From NCBI GenBank assembly GCA_964642165.1, contig CAZXOC010000200.1, forward strand, positions 1 to 14,249: a DNA stretch of 14,249 bases. The letters run 5' to 3'. Positions 1 through 7,794 of the stretch are shown here, in pieces. Within the stretch, counting starts at the first letter, position 1. Every line of letters starts with the position of its first letter. Both the position numbers and the translations under genes were made by a program. The notes under the pieces are model-generated. The model did not search any database. It was not told where the DNA came from and saw only the letters and a list, made by a program, of their open reading frames with translations. This DNA comes from CAYRVX01 sp964642165 (GTDB taxonomy: Bacteria; Planctomycetota; Phycisphaerae; SM23-33).

Positions 1-976
1 CCACCTTCACCACGCCCGACTCGATCCGCGAGATGTTCAGGATGTTCTCGATCAGGCGGTGGAGGCGGTCGGTTTCGGCCGAGATGATCTCGTAGAACTC
101 CCGCTGGGTCTTCTCGTCCTCCGCCTCGCCGTCGATGAGCATCTCGACGTAGGCCTTGATCGAGGCCAGCGGGGTCTTCAGCTCGTGGGAGACGTTCGAG
201 ACGAAGTCCGTCTTCATCCGCGCGATCTCCTTCTCGCGCGTCACGTCGTGCAGGACGGCCACCACGCCCGAGACGTCGCTGTCGCCCGGGGCCACCACGC
301 AACTCAGCGTGATGCTGAACGTCCGCGGCGAGCCCTTGCGATCGATGCTGTGCTCCACGACCTTCCGCGTGAAGCTCCCGCCGTGGCTTCGCGTCTCCCG
401 GATCAGCCGCACCAGCGTGCCGTCGGCCACGATGCGATCGATGTTCTTCCGCAGCGAGGTGGCCAGGCGGAAGCCCAGGAGCTTTTCGGCCGCCTCGTTC
501 GCCAGCAGCAGCTCGTCGAACCGGTTGGTCACGATCACGGCGTCGGAGATGGAGAAGATGATGGCCTCGGTGTGGTGTTTCTCGGCCGAGGCAATGCGGG
601 CCTGGATCTGGAGTTCCCGGTTCTCGGACTCGAGGCGCTCGAGGTTCCCCCGCACCTGGGAGAGGAACTGGTTCAGGTGCCGGGTCACCTTGGCGAGCTC
701 GTCGCCCTCGTCGAGGACGACGAGGGAGATTTCGTCCTTCCGGCCCATCTCGCGGAGCTGCTCGATGACGGCGTTGACCGAACGGTGCACGTTCCGCCGG
801 AAGGCCATCAGGACCATGACGGTCAGGGCGGCGAGAAGGCACGGGATGAGGTACCCCAGGCGGGCGTCCGGCACGTCGGGGCGGTGGGCGATGAGCATGG
901 CGGCGTAGTAGGCGGCGCAGGCCCCCAGCGCAGCCACGGCCAGACTCGCCAATCCCACTCGCTTCGCGGTTGTCAC
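1..976 (-). CDS. Membrane sensor histidine kinase, C-terminal part cut off by window edge
   Basis: The open frame runs from a GTG at 976 to the window edge, giving 325 codons without a stop. GGAGGT lies 5 nt before the GTG. Visible order: TM helix at about residues 7-30, a short loop, a second TM at 41-59, a HAMP-like helical linker with acidic 'DEGDEL' (60-115), a coiled coil, a PAS domain at about 130-245 ('SDAVIVTN', 'ANEAAEKLLGF'), then a HisKA dimerisation domain. Its H-box 'SHELKTPLASIKAY' puts the phospho-accepting histidine at 264. The HATPase domain should follow outside the window. The layout resembles PhoR/WalK-type kinases, which autophosphorylate and pass phosphate to a response regulator. 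The gene follows the pilus operon on the same strand, 70 nt after the TPR gene. A PilS-like role is possible, but position is the only support. Family assignment is firm; the signal and partner are unknown. Confidence 0.93.
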   Translation of the reverse strand, partial: MTTAKRVGLASLAVAALGACAAYYAAMLIAHRPDVPDARLGYLIPCLLAALTVMVLMAFRRNVHRSVNAVIEQLREMGRKDEISLVVLDEGDELAKVTRHLNQFLSQVRGNLERLESENRELQIQARIASAEKHHTEAIIFSISDAVIVTNRFDELLLANEAAEKLLGFRLATSLRKNIDRIVADGTLVRLIRETRSHGGSFTRKVVEHSIDRKGSPRTFSITLSCVVAPGDSDVSGVVAVLHDVTREKEIARMKTDFVSNVSHELKTPLASIKAYVEMLIDGEAEDEKTQREFYEIISAETDRLHRLIENILNISRIESGVVKV

Positions 977-998
977 GCCGACCTCCGATGGTGGTGCC

Positions 999-1027
999 GC
1001 CGGCCGCCCCCGTCGGGGGCGACCGGC
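999..1027 (-). terminator. Strong intercistronic hairpin after the TPR gene
   Basis: A 13-bp inverted repeat (999-1011 with 1015-1027) has a 3-nt loop. The single non-Watson-Crick position (1004/1022) is G.U in minus-strand RNA but C.A on the plus strand, so the structure fits minus-strand transcripts. It starts 20 nt after the TPR stop codon and ends 12 nt before the GGAGGT of the kinase gene. No U-tract follows, so this is either a weak or factor-assisted terminator, or a processing/stability element that lowers kinase expression relative to the pilus genes. Confidence 0.5.
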
Positions 1028-1046
1028 CGCAACCCTCCTCGCCTCG

Positions 1047-2258
1047 TCACGGGCTCGTATCGGCCCGAGACAGTGCCATCTTGCCGGCGGCGTCCAGCAG
1101 TTCGCGCGCCAGCGCGTTGTCAGGATCCAACTCCAAGGCCCGGGTATAGCAGCGGATCGCCTCGGCACGGTTTCCTTCCGCCGCATGGGCACGCCCCAGC
1201 AGGCAGCGGATCGTGCCGTTGCGGGGATGAGCCGCCGCGGCCCGCGTGAGCGTCTTCAGGGCCTGGTCGGACTGGCCGTCCCGGAGCAGGGCGTAGCCCA
1301 GCAGGAGATAGGCGTCGGGATAATGGGCCTGCACCTGGAGGGCCTTTCTGGCCGCCAGGATCGCCCGCGACCTGTCGCCCATCGCCAGGGCGCTGCGGGC
1401 CAGGCCGAGCCAGACCTGCGGCTCGTCCGGCTCCTGCTCGCTGGCCGTGTAGTAGGCCTCGAAGGCCTGCTGGGCCCGGCCCTGGGCCAACCGGCAGTCG
1501 GCCAGCATCATGTAGACCCAGACCGGCGTGTCGTAGCCCTCCCGCCCGACCAGCTCGCCGAGGGTGTCGGCGGCCACCCCGTGCCGCCCGGCGGCGTACT
1601 GGGCCTGGCCGAGGGCCTCGATGTACCGCAGGTTCTTGTAATCCAGGTCCCGTGCTCGCTCGTAGTGCTCGGCGGCCTTGTCGTACTCCTGGCCCATCAC
1701 GGCCAGCCGCCCGGCCAACTCATACACGCCGGCGTCTTCCCCGGCCTTGGGGAGGAAGCTCTCGATGTAGAGCTGGGCCCGCCGGGTCTGCCCGAGGGCG
1801 ACCAGCACCTCGGCGGCCGCCTTGACGGCCGCCAGGTTCGACTCGTCCATGGCATGGGCACGCCGGAAGCTCGCCAGGGCGTCTTCGAGCTGGCCGATCT
1901 TCTCCTGGGCGACGCCGAGCAGGTACGGCACGCGGGCATCCTGGGGCTCGGCCGCCATGGTCTGTTTCAGCTCATTGGCGGCCGGGGCGTACCGGCCCTG
2001 TTCGATGAGGACCCGGCAGAGCAGGAGCTTGGCGTCCAAGTAGTCGGGCTGGAGGGCCAGGGCCTGCCCGGCGGCCTTCGCCGCGGCGTCCAGCTCCCCG
2101 GCGGCAAGACGGTTGTCCGCCACGCGGTAGAGCACCCGCGCCCGGGCAAGGAGCCATCGCTCCTGGGCCTCTTCCCTTCTCTCCGGAAAGGTCGCCTGCT
2201 CGCAACCACTGGCTGCACCCAGCAGGACCGCCGCAAGGATCCATCTTCGAATCTTCAT
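1047..2258 (-). CDS. TPR-repeat lipoprotein of the pilus operon (possible PilF/PilW-type secretin assembly factor)
   Basis: 403 aa. The ATG at 2258 has AAGGAG 8 nt upstream. The N-terminus is a short export signal (residues 2-18) ending in a lipobox-like 'AASGC', so Cys19 may be lipidated. The rest is almost entirely tetratricopeptide repeats, roughly ten units from residue 35 to 395, with the usual A-L-G-Y-A-F spacing. Examples are 'ALALQPDYLDA', 'AIRCYTRALELDPDNALA' and 'LLGYALLRDGQSDQALKTL'. In proteobacterial T4P, the TPR lipoprotein PilF/PilW helps the PilQ secretin reach the outer membrane and multimerise. This gene sits directly downstream of the secretin gene, which suggests a similar job. 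It is longer than PilF (about 250 aa), and TPR scaffolds are generic, so orthology is not claimed. Confidence 0.85.
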   Translation of the reverse strand: MKIRRWILAAVLLGAASGCEQATFPERREEAQERWLLARARVLYRVADNRLAAGELDAAAKAAGQALALQPDYLDAKLLLCRVLIEQGRYAPAANELKQTMAAEPQDARVPYLLGVAQEKIGQLEDALASFRRAHAMDESNLAAVKAAAEVLVALGQTRRAQLYIESFLPKAGEDAGVYELAGRLAVMGQEYDKAAEHYERARDLDYKNLRYIEALGQAQYAAGRHGVAADTLGELVGREGYDTPVWVYMMLADCRLAQGRAQQAFEAYYTASEQEPDEPQVWLGLARSALAMGDRSRAILAARKALQVQAHYPDAYLLLGYALLRDGQSDQALKTLTRAAAAHPRNGTIRCLLGRAHAAEGNRAEAIRCYTRALELDPDNALARELLDAAGKMALSRADTSP

Positions 2259-2345
2259 GACCGAACTCCTTTAGGTCAGACGTCCATGCTCTGCATCTTG
2301 CGCAAAGCTCCCAAGTCCGCGCGCGAAGGCAAACCAATAGCGCGG

Positions 2346-4256
2346 TCAGGAGCCCTCGGCGCCCTCCTTGGTGGCCTTCGGAGCGTCGGCCTCCTTCTGC
2401 CCGGGCATCGGCGGCGCCTTCGGCACGATGATCTGCGGCAGCGGCGGAAGCGCGCGCGGATGAATGCCCAGCGCCTTCTTCACCTCGGGCGCGAGTCCCT
2501 GGGCGTTGGCAGGCTTATCGGGCGGGATGACCTCTTCGACCGGGCGGCCCAACTCCTGCATCACCATTCGCCGAATGAGGTACCGCACCGCCGAATGGCG
2601 TGCCTCGCCGGCCCAGTAGGCCTTCTGCGTGAGGCGCTCCTTGAGGCGGATGGCCTCGATCATGCGCGGCCGCATCGACAACGCCATGTCCAGGTTCCAC
2701 AGGGCGCGTTCGTGGTCGCCGGCGCGGAGGGCCTCCTTGGCCAGCCGGAGTTGCCGGTCGGCGAGGCGCTGGTTGGACCACCACGCCAGGCCCTTGCGCT
2801 GGCCCATGCGGAACCGCTCGATGTCGTCCTTTATCTGTTCGCCGACGGCTTCGTCCGAGGGATGCGTGACGATGTGTGGCGTGATGAGAACGATCACCTC
2901 GTCGCGCTCGGTGCCGTCGTCGGTGGTCCGGAAGAGGGTGCCGAGGTACGGCACGTTGCCCAGGCCGGGGATCTGGCTGCGGCTGTTGCCGGTGTTCTCG
3001 CGGAACAGGCCCCCGATCACGATGGTGTGCCCGTCCCGGACGAGGACGTTGCTGGTGACCTCGGTGGTCGTCTCGCTCGGCAAAGGCGGAGTGCCCTCCA
3101 CGCTGCCGTCCGAGTCCTCCGGGTGGATCTCCATCCGGATGTAGCCGTCCTTGCCGATAAAGGGACGGACCAACAACCGGGTGCCGGTCTCGAGGAATTC
3201 GATGGTCTCCGTGGCGGTCGTCTCGGAGACGGTGGTCGTGAGATAGCCGTCCCGGCGGCCGACCATCACCTCGCCCCGCTGCTTGTTGACCACCAGGAGC
3301 TTGGGGTTGGCCAGGACGGTGACGTCCGTGACGGTCTCCAGGGCGGTGATGAAGAACGCGATGTCACTGCCGAAGACGCCGAAGGTCATCCCGCCGCTGA
3401 TGGGCGTGAAGTCGGTCCGAAAGTTGATGCCGGTGCTCTGGGCGGCGGTGAGGTTCTCCGGCGTGAAGCCGGGCTTCCCAACCGTGTTCCAGGTGTAGCC
3501 CGCGTCCTGGAACTCCACCCCGGCCAGGGCGTTGAAGTTGACCCCGAGCTTGTTGTCTTCCCTCAGCTCGGCGCTGAGGATGGTCGTCTCGACGAGCACC
3601 TGGTCGGGCCTGACATCGAGCTCCGCGAGGAGGTCGGCGATCTGCTCCACCCGCTTGGGCGCGTCGCGCACGACGAGGACGTCGTTGGTCGCGTAGGCGT
3701 TGCCGCCGGTCTCGGTACCGCTCGACTCGATCCCGGATTCGGCCGCCGGGGTGACGGCAACCGAGCCCAGCTCCGACAGCGCGGGGCTGACCAGCTTCTC
3801 GGCGTCGGCGGCCGTGATGTACGACAGCCGGAATACCCGGACAACCGGTTCGATCCTCGACTTGAGGATGGCGGCCTTCTGGTCGACCGTGTGGACGTAG
3901 ATGAACCCGTCCTCCTCGAGGGAGTCGAACCCGCTGGAGGCGAGGACCGCCTTCAGCGCCTGCTGGAAGGTGACGCCGTACAGGTCGGCCGTCACCGTGC
4001 CCTGCACCTCCTTCGTGGCGATGATGTTCCGCTTGCCCTGGGTGCTGAGCAATTGGAGCACGCCGCGGAGGTCGGCGCCCTGGACGTGGATCTCGAAGGT
4101 ACCCGGGCGCGTGACGGCAATGGTCGGGCCTTCCTTGTCGGGCGCCTCGGCCGGCGCCGTCGTCTGTGCCAACGCCCCCGCAGCCCCCGCCCATACCCCA
4201 AGGACGACGACCGCAAGGAGCCGCCCGGGGGTGCCCAGCCTGTGCAACCGTCTCAT
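2346..4256 (-). CDS. pilQ: Type IV pilus / type II secretion secretin (PilQ/GspD family)
   Basis: Outer-membrane channel through which the pilus passes. An in-frame GTG exists at 4262, but GGAG lies 7 nt before the ATG at 4256 and only 1 nt before the GTG, so I start at the ATG (636 aa). A signal peptide spans residues 1-30, with likely cleavage at 'ALA-QT'. An STN/N0 domain follows at 53-122 ('ADLRGVLQLLSTQGKRNII'), then one N1-like ring domain at 138-215 ('NDVLVVRDAPKRVEQIADLL'). The secretin beta-barrel core is at about 218-463, with hallmark segments 'VLANPKLLVVN', 'VLVRDGHTIVIGGL' and 'IPGLGNVPYLGTLFR'. There are few N-domains and no AMIN domain is evident. Residues 470-636 form an unusual tail: a helical, TPR-like stretch and then a Pro/Lys-rich end. 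pilP lies upstream and the TPR lipoprotein downstream. Confidence 0.95.
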   Translation of the reverse strand: MRRLHRLGTPGRLLAVVVLGVWAGAAGALAQTTAPAEAPDKEGPTIAVTRPGTFEIHVQGADLRGVLQLLSTQGKRNIIATKEVQGTVTADLYGVTFQQALKAVLASSGFDSLEEDGFIYVHTVDQKAAILKSRIEPVVRVFRLSYITAADAEKLVSPALSELGSVAVTPAAESGIESSGTETGGNAYATNDVLVVRDAPKRVEQIADLLAELDVRPDQVLVETTILSAELREDNKLGVNFNALAGVEFQDAGYTWNTVGKPGFTPENLTAAQSTGINFRTDFTPISGGMTFGVFGSDIAFFITALETVTDVTVLANPKLLVVNKQRGEVMVGRRDGYLTTTVSETTATETIEFLETGTRLLVRPFIGKDGYIRMEIHPEDSDGSVEGTPPLPSETTTEVTSNVLVRDGHTIVIGGLFRENTGNSRSQIPGLGNVPYLGTLFRTTDDGTERDEVIVLITPHIVTHPSDEAVGEQIKDDIERFRMGQRKGLAWWSNQRLADRQLRLAKEALRAGDHERALWNLDMALSMRPRMIEAIRLKERLTQKAYWAGEARHSAVRYLIRRMVMQELGRPVEEVIPPDKPANAQGLAPEVKKALGIHPRALPPLPQIIVPKAPPMPGQKEADAPKATKEGAEGS

Positions 4257-4275
4257 GATCACTCTCCTTCGTGTC

Positions 4276-4294
4276 GGTTACCTCGGAGGCAACC
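4276..4294 (-). other. Small hairpin just upstream of the secretin ribosome binding site
   Basis: A 7-bp stem (4276-4282 with 4288-4294) has a 5-nt loop. The one imperfect pair is G.U in minus-strand RNA. It ends a few nucleotides before the GAAGGAG of the secretin gene. A second 6-bp GC stem (4316-4321 with 4328-4333) sits between it and the pilP stop. Neither has a U-tract. They could tune secretin translation or mRNA processing; no function is shown. Confidence 0.35.
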
Positions 4295-4343
4295 GCGCTT
4301 CAGATTGTCCACCTTCGCGCCTCCTGGGGCGCGTCGGAACGCA

Positions 4344-4925
4344 TCATTGAGGCAGTTCGAGAACCACCCGAACTCCCAGCTTCCCCAGCGTGCAGCTCCG
4401 CGCCTGGATCTCGATCACCTGGAAGCCGCTGATCCAGTCGTCGGCGCGAAGGACGCGACCGTTGACGATCGCCGTCGGGACGTCCCCCAGCATCGTGCTC
4501 TGGAGCGTCAGGGCCTGCGCCTGCGCCTGGACCGCCCGCCGGGCGTCGTCTTGCTTGCCCCCGTCGCCGATCATCGTCACCACCGGCGTGGACCCGGACG
4601 TCTGGCGCGGCGGGAAGTACACCGGGTTCGGCGTGAACAGGTCCCGGTCCACCGCCACGTTGCCCAGCTCGACCAGGTCGTTGCCGTCGTCGGCCGCCAG
4701 CCCCCCCGCGTTGGTCCGGCCGTCGCCGGGCATTCGGCTCGATGCTCCCTGCGGCGAGGCCGCCTCCGCCTCCGAAGGCCTCAGGCGAACGAACAGTTCC
4801 CGGCCGGCGATGACGCACAGCACCAGCAGCAGCAGGCCAAGCAGGACGGCCTTCCTGCTCTCGCGATGGATCTCGCCCATCACGCGATTCCAGACGTGGG
4901 TTTTCTTGGAGCTCGATGCGCCCAT
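4344..4925 (-). CDS. PilP/GspC-like inner-membrane alignment protein
   Basis: 193 aa; ATG at 4925, 10 nt after the stop of pilO, with GAGG upstream. Residues 1-25 are cytoplasmic and basic, 26-43 form one TM helix, and 50-90 are a low-complexity periplasmic linker. A short 'RDLFTPNPVYF' (94-104) resembles the RDPF-type motif of PilP/GspC. A C-terminal beta-rich domain (about 138-193: 'LGDVPTAIVNGRVLR', 'IEIQARSCTLGKLGVRVVLEL') looks like the homology region that docks on secretin N0. PilP is normally a lipoprotein; this one has no lipobox and is anchored by a TM helix, as in GspC. Its place between pilO and the secretin fits the alignment subcomplex. The role rests on architecture and synteny more than on strong sequence motifs. 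Confidence 0.75.
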   Translation of the reverse strand: MGASSSKKTHVWNRVMGEIHRESRKAVLLGLLLLVLCVIAGRELFVRLRPSEAEAASPQGASSRMPGDGRTNAGGLAADDGNDLVELGNVAVDRDLFTPNPVYFPPRQTSGSTPVVTMIGDGGKQDDARRAVQAQAQALTLQSTMLGDVPTAIVNGRVLRADDWISGFQVIEIQARSCTLGKLGVRVVLELPQ

Positions 4926-4935
4926 GGCCGCCTCG

Positions 4936-5487
4936 CTAGCTCTCGGTGAAGTAGATGTTCATCAGGATCTCGACGTCCAGCGCGTCGGTGGGCCTCTCGC
5001 CCCGGCCGGTCGCAAGCTGACTGGTGATGCCGAGCTTCTGGACCTGGGTGAGCCGTTCCATCTCCTCCAGTCGCTTCAGGAAGCTCGCCAGGGACAGGTA
5101 GGACCCCTGGAACCGAAGGATGATCGGCAGCGTGTGGAAGAGCTTGGCGCGGGCCGGCGTGCCCGGCTCGATCAGGTGGTTGGAGAGGCTCTCCTGGGAG
5201 AGATTGCCGCTGATCTCATGGAGGAACCCGCCGAGCTCCTTGCTCTGGGGCAGCCTCTGGTCGAAGTTGCTGTAGCGTTTCTTCATCGCCTGGACCTGGC
5301 GGACCATTTCGGGCACGGCCTCGGACTTCTTGGCGTTCTCGAGCAGCCGCAACCTCTGTTGGGCGATCCGGGTCTCCAGGTCGCGGAGGCTCCGGCGCTG
5401 GGGCAGGTACACCAGCACGGTCGTGCCGGCGACGATCCCCAACAGGACGCCCACGGCGATCAGGTTGTCACGCACGGCCTGCGACAC
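4936..5487 (-). CDS. pilO: Type IV pilus assembly protein PilO
   Basis: 183 aa. The GTG at 5487 has GGAG 8 nt upstream, and the gene begins 19 nt after pilN. A TM helix spans about residues 9-28 ('LIAVGVLLGIVAGTTVLVYL'). A coiled coil follows (30-75) containing 'SLRDLETRIAQQ', then a ferredoxin-like periplasmic domain (about 85-183) with the typical PilO segments 'RLPQSKELGGFLHEIS' and 'QGSYLSLASFLKRLEEMERL'. PilO pairs with PilN in the inner membrane and links PilM to PilP and the secretin. The length is slightly below the usual ~200 aa. The related alternative, GspM of T2SS, is less likely given separate pilM and pilN genes. Confidence 0.88.
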   Translation of the reverse strand: MSQAVRDNLIAVGVLLGIVAGTTVLVYLPQRRSLRDLETRIAQQRLRLLENAKKSEAVPEMVRQVQAMKKRYSNFDQRLPQSKELGGFLHEISGNLSQESLSNHLIEPGTPARAKLFHTLPIILRFQGSYLSLASFLKRLEEMERLTQVQKLGITSQLATGRGERPTDALDVEILMNIYFTES

Positions 5488-5506
5488 GGGGGTCTCTCCT
5501 GGCTTC

Positions 5507-6139
5507 TCACCGGGCCACGTAGCAGCTCGTCTGGAACTTGCGGGCGACTCGCGACCGGAAGGTGATGTTCCGCGCGTAGCCCATGTTCACGTCCTCGAAG
5601 ACCGGGCTGGAGGCGAGCTGCCCGATGAAGTTGGCGACGTCCACGTCCGTCGGGGCCAGGCCGGTGATCACCAGCCGCACCCGCTTGACCACCTTCTCGT
5701 CCCGCGTCGTGCCGACGGCAACGGCCCGGTTCGGTCGGTCGCCTCCTCCGACGGTCGTGACCGGCAGGCGGACCTCGACGGTCTCCATGGTCAGGCTGGT
5801 CAAGGCCATGCTCTCGGGCATGACCTGTTGGAGCTCGCCGAGGACGTCGAGCGTGCCGAGGCGCCGGCCCAGTTGCTCCTCGATGCGCTTCTTGATCATC
5901 AGGTCGCCGAGCTGCTCCTCCAGGGACGCGCGGAGGTCGAGCTGCGCCTGCATGGCATCCTTTCGGCCTCCCAGCATGGTCAGCCTCGCCTCGGCCTGGC
6001 AGACCTCGACGTGGAAGACGTAGGCGATCAGCCCCAGCCCGGCCAGGCAGAGGATCAGGACGTAGCCCTGGACCACCAGCCGGTGCCGTCGGGCGCGCTG
6101 GGCGCGAATTCGCTCAGGCAGAAAGTCGATGGCGTCCAT
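5507..6139 (-). CDS. pilN: Type IV pilus assembly protein PilN
   Basis: 210 aa; ATG at 6139 preceded by AGGAG. The N-terminus 'IDFLPERI' corresponds to the conserved INLLPWR-type peptide by which PilN binds the cleft of PilM. A TM helix follows at about 22-43, then a coiled coil (45-85) and a periplasmic ferredoxin-like domain. That domain contains 'LGELQQVMPESMALTSLTME' and 'LVITGLAPTDVDVANFIGQLASSPVFEDV', both typical of PilN/GspL C-terminal regions. The start lies inside the 3' end of pilM (26-nt overlap), which indicates translational coupling of the two partners. Confidence 0.92.
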   Translation of the reverse strand: MDAIDFLPERIRAQRARRHRLVVQGYVLILCLAGLGLIAYVFHVEVCQAEARLTMLGGRKDAMQAQLDLRASLEEQLGDLMIKKRIEEQLGRRLGTLDVLGELQQVMPESMALTSLTMETVEVRLPVTTVGGGDRPNRAVAVGTTRDEKVVKRVRLVITGLAPTDVDVANFIGQLASSPVFEDVNMGYARNITFRSRVARKFQTSCYVAR

Positions 6140-7280
6140 GGCTGCTCCTGGGGCTTTCGGTCTCGGGCTCGGCGCTGCGCAGTGCCAGCCCCACGCAGAC
6201 GTTCCATTCGGCCAGCATGCCGCGCCGATCGCTCTCGAAGTCCACCCCGGACGTGTCGATGCCCTTGAGGGGCTGGCCCAGCAGGCATTCCACGCCCAAC
6301 TGCTCGCTGAGCAGCCGGACCATCGCCCGATCCCGGGCCTGACCGCCGACGATCGTGACCCGCTTGGGCCGCAGGCCCCGGAAGGTCACCGAGCAGTACC
6401 GCAGGCAGAGGGCGATCTCGCGCGCCAGCTCCTCCACGTCGCCGCGAAGGGCGTCGAGAATGGTCCAACTGACGGAGTTGGGGTCGCCCTGGCCGCCCGC
6501 CGAGCCCCCGCGGGCGCGGTCGCCGCCCTGCTCCCGCACGATCTGCTCCCGCAGCTCGCCGGCCTCCTCGAAGGAGATGTTCAACTGCTTGGCGACCGCT
6601 TCGGTGAACCTCCTGCCGCCGATGCCGATCGCCTTGATCAGGACGATCTGCCGGCCCCGGGCGACAACGACGCGCGTCGCCGAGTAGCCCAGATCCACGA
6701 CGACGGTGACGGCACCTTCGTCGGCCCGGCGGCGCAGCATCCGCTCGAACGGGCGGAAGAGGGCGACGGGTTCGGCCTCGATGTGCTCCGGGCGCAGGGC
6801 GATGTCCGCCAGCAGCGACAGGTGCGCGTCCACCACCTCCCCCGGGGCGGCCACCAGGATGATCTCCTGGGTGGGATCGGTGCCCTGCCGCACCTGCCCG
6901 GCGCGGAGGTAGTACAACTGATCGGGGGCGAGGTCGCAGCCGAAACGTTCCTTGGCCTCCCAGCGGACGGCCTCGTCCAGCTCGTCGGCGGGAAGGTTCG
7001 GCAGGCGCACGTTCTTGATCTTGAGGTCGTTGCAGGACAGGGCGGAGGCGACGCGGCGGCCGCGAAAATCGCCCTCGTGCAGCAGCTCGCGTGCGGCGTC
7101 TGCCACGAGCTGGCGCCAGGCCTGACCCTCGCGCGGTGCCGAGGCGGGCAGCCGCCGGCGCCCGCAGGCCCGCACGGCAAGGCCCCCGCCAGCCGGACGC
7201 ATCTGGAGCATCCGGATGCTCTCCGTGCCGATGTCCAGTGCGATCGGCCACCGCCGTTTGCCCAACACGTAGCCCAACAT
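6114..7280 (-). CDS. pilM: Type IV pilus assembly protein PilM (actin-like ATPase fold)
   Basis: 388 aa; ATG at 7280 with AAGGA about 11 nt upstream. Cytoplasmic member of the ASKHA/FtsA-like superfamily that binds nucleotide and the PilN tail. Phosphate-1 loop 'ALDIGTESIRML' is at residues 14-25, 'LPADELDEAVRWEAKERF' at 96-113 is the PilM/FtsA-type 1C-like region, phosphate-2 'VVVDLGYSATRVVV' is at 193-206, 'AIGIGGRRFTEAVAKQL' at 217-233, and the adenosine motif 'VTIVGGQARDRAMVRLL' at 308-324. A Gly/Arg-rich insertion (about 251-268) and a short Ser/Arg/His tail (371-388) look atypical; the tail is encoded partly over the pilN start. First gene of the pilM-N-O-P-Q run, 16 nt after the GspH-like pilin. 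Confidence 0.93.
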   Translation of the reverse strand: MLGYVLGKRRWPIALDIGTESIRMLQMRPAGGGLAVRACGRRRLPASAPREGQAWRQLVADAARELLHEGDFRGRRVASALSCNDLKIKNVRLPNLPADELDEAVRWEAKERFGCDLAPDQLYYLRAGQVRQGTDPTQEIILVAAPGEVVDAHLSLLADIALRPEHIEAEPVALFRPFERMLRRRADEGAVTVVVDLGYSATRVVVARGRQIVLIKAIGIGGRRFTEAVAKQLNISFEEAGELREQIVREQGGDRARGGSAGGQGDPNSVSWTILDALRGDVEELAREIALCLRYCSVTFRGLRPKRVTIVGGQARDRAMVRLLSEQLGVECLLGQPLKGIDTSGVDFESDRRGMLAEWNVCVGLALRSAEPETESPRSSHGRHRLSA

Positions 7281-7296
7281 GCCGCTGTCGTTCCTT

Positions 7297-7794
7297 CTAC
7301 GACCCCGCCGCGACGGTCACCGTACCCGTCACCGGCGCGATGTCGATTCGATAGACCTCGGGGCCGCCTTGCACCGTCACGTACCCGCCGCGATCGGGAG
7401 AACCCAACTCGTCGAATACCACGATCTGGCTGCCCTCGAAGTAGACCGTGACGATGTCCAGTTGTCCGAACTCGCGCTTCGATTGGAAATCGACGACGTA
7501 ATCCGCCTGTGTCATCGGATGTTTCAGGGGCCCACTTGCGTTAGACAGGCTGTAGGAATCGCCCGGCGCGTCGAACTGGACCGTCACGGGGCTCTGCCGG
7601 GTCATGGCCACGTTCTGGGCATACTGGAGGTCCGCGGCGATGATCCGCGCCGCCGACATCGCTTCCATGCCCCCGGTGCCGATGGCCAGCGGAATGACCA
7701 CGGCGCCGATGATCGCCAGGATCACGACCACCACCAGCATCTCGACGAGCGTGAAGCCGGGTGACGACTCATTTCTTCCTGACCGTCGGTGCAC
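7297..7794 (-). CDS. GspH/FimT-like minor (pseudo)pilin
   Basis: 165 aa. The GTG at 7794 has GGAGG 5 nt upstream. The prepilin peptidase site is 'SPG|FTLVEML' (Gly13|Phe14) with Glu at mature position 5, followed by the hydrophobic helix 'LVVVVILAIIGAVVIPLAI'. The next segment, 'AARIIAADLQYAQNVAMTRQSPVTVQF', is typical of GspH/FimT, which prime or cap fibre assembly. The C-terminal globular part (60-165) is beta-rich. The start overlaps the preceding small gene by 26 nt, so translation is probably coupled. It lies directly before pilM. Confidence 0.9.
   Translation of the reverse strand: MHRRSGRNESSPGFTLVEMLVVVVILAIIGAVVIPLAIGTGGMEAMSAARIIAADLQYAQNVAMTRQSPVTVQFDAPGDSYSLSNASGPLKHPMTQADYVVDFQSKREFGQLDIVTVYFEGSQIVVFDELGSPDRGGYVTVQGGPEVYRIDIAPVTGTVTVAAGS

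Noticed and set aside
2298..2341. GEMM-like words GCGCAAAGC and GGCAAACC on the plus strand
   Set aside because: They occur in the reverse order from a real aptamer and no matching helices form.
1185..4949. A 1254-codon open frame on the plus strand, and a 757-codon one at 11819-14092
   Set aside because: Both are antisense to clearly recognisable minus-strand genes (TPR, secretin, pilP-like; PAS-GAF-receiver). Their translations are low-complexity Gly/Arg/Leu/Pro/Val-rich with no domain, as expected in GC-rich DNA.
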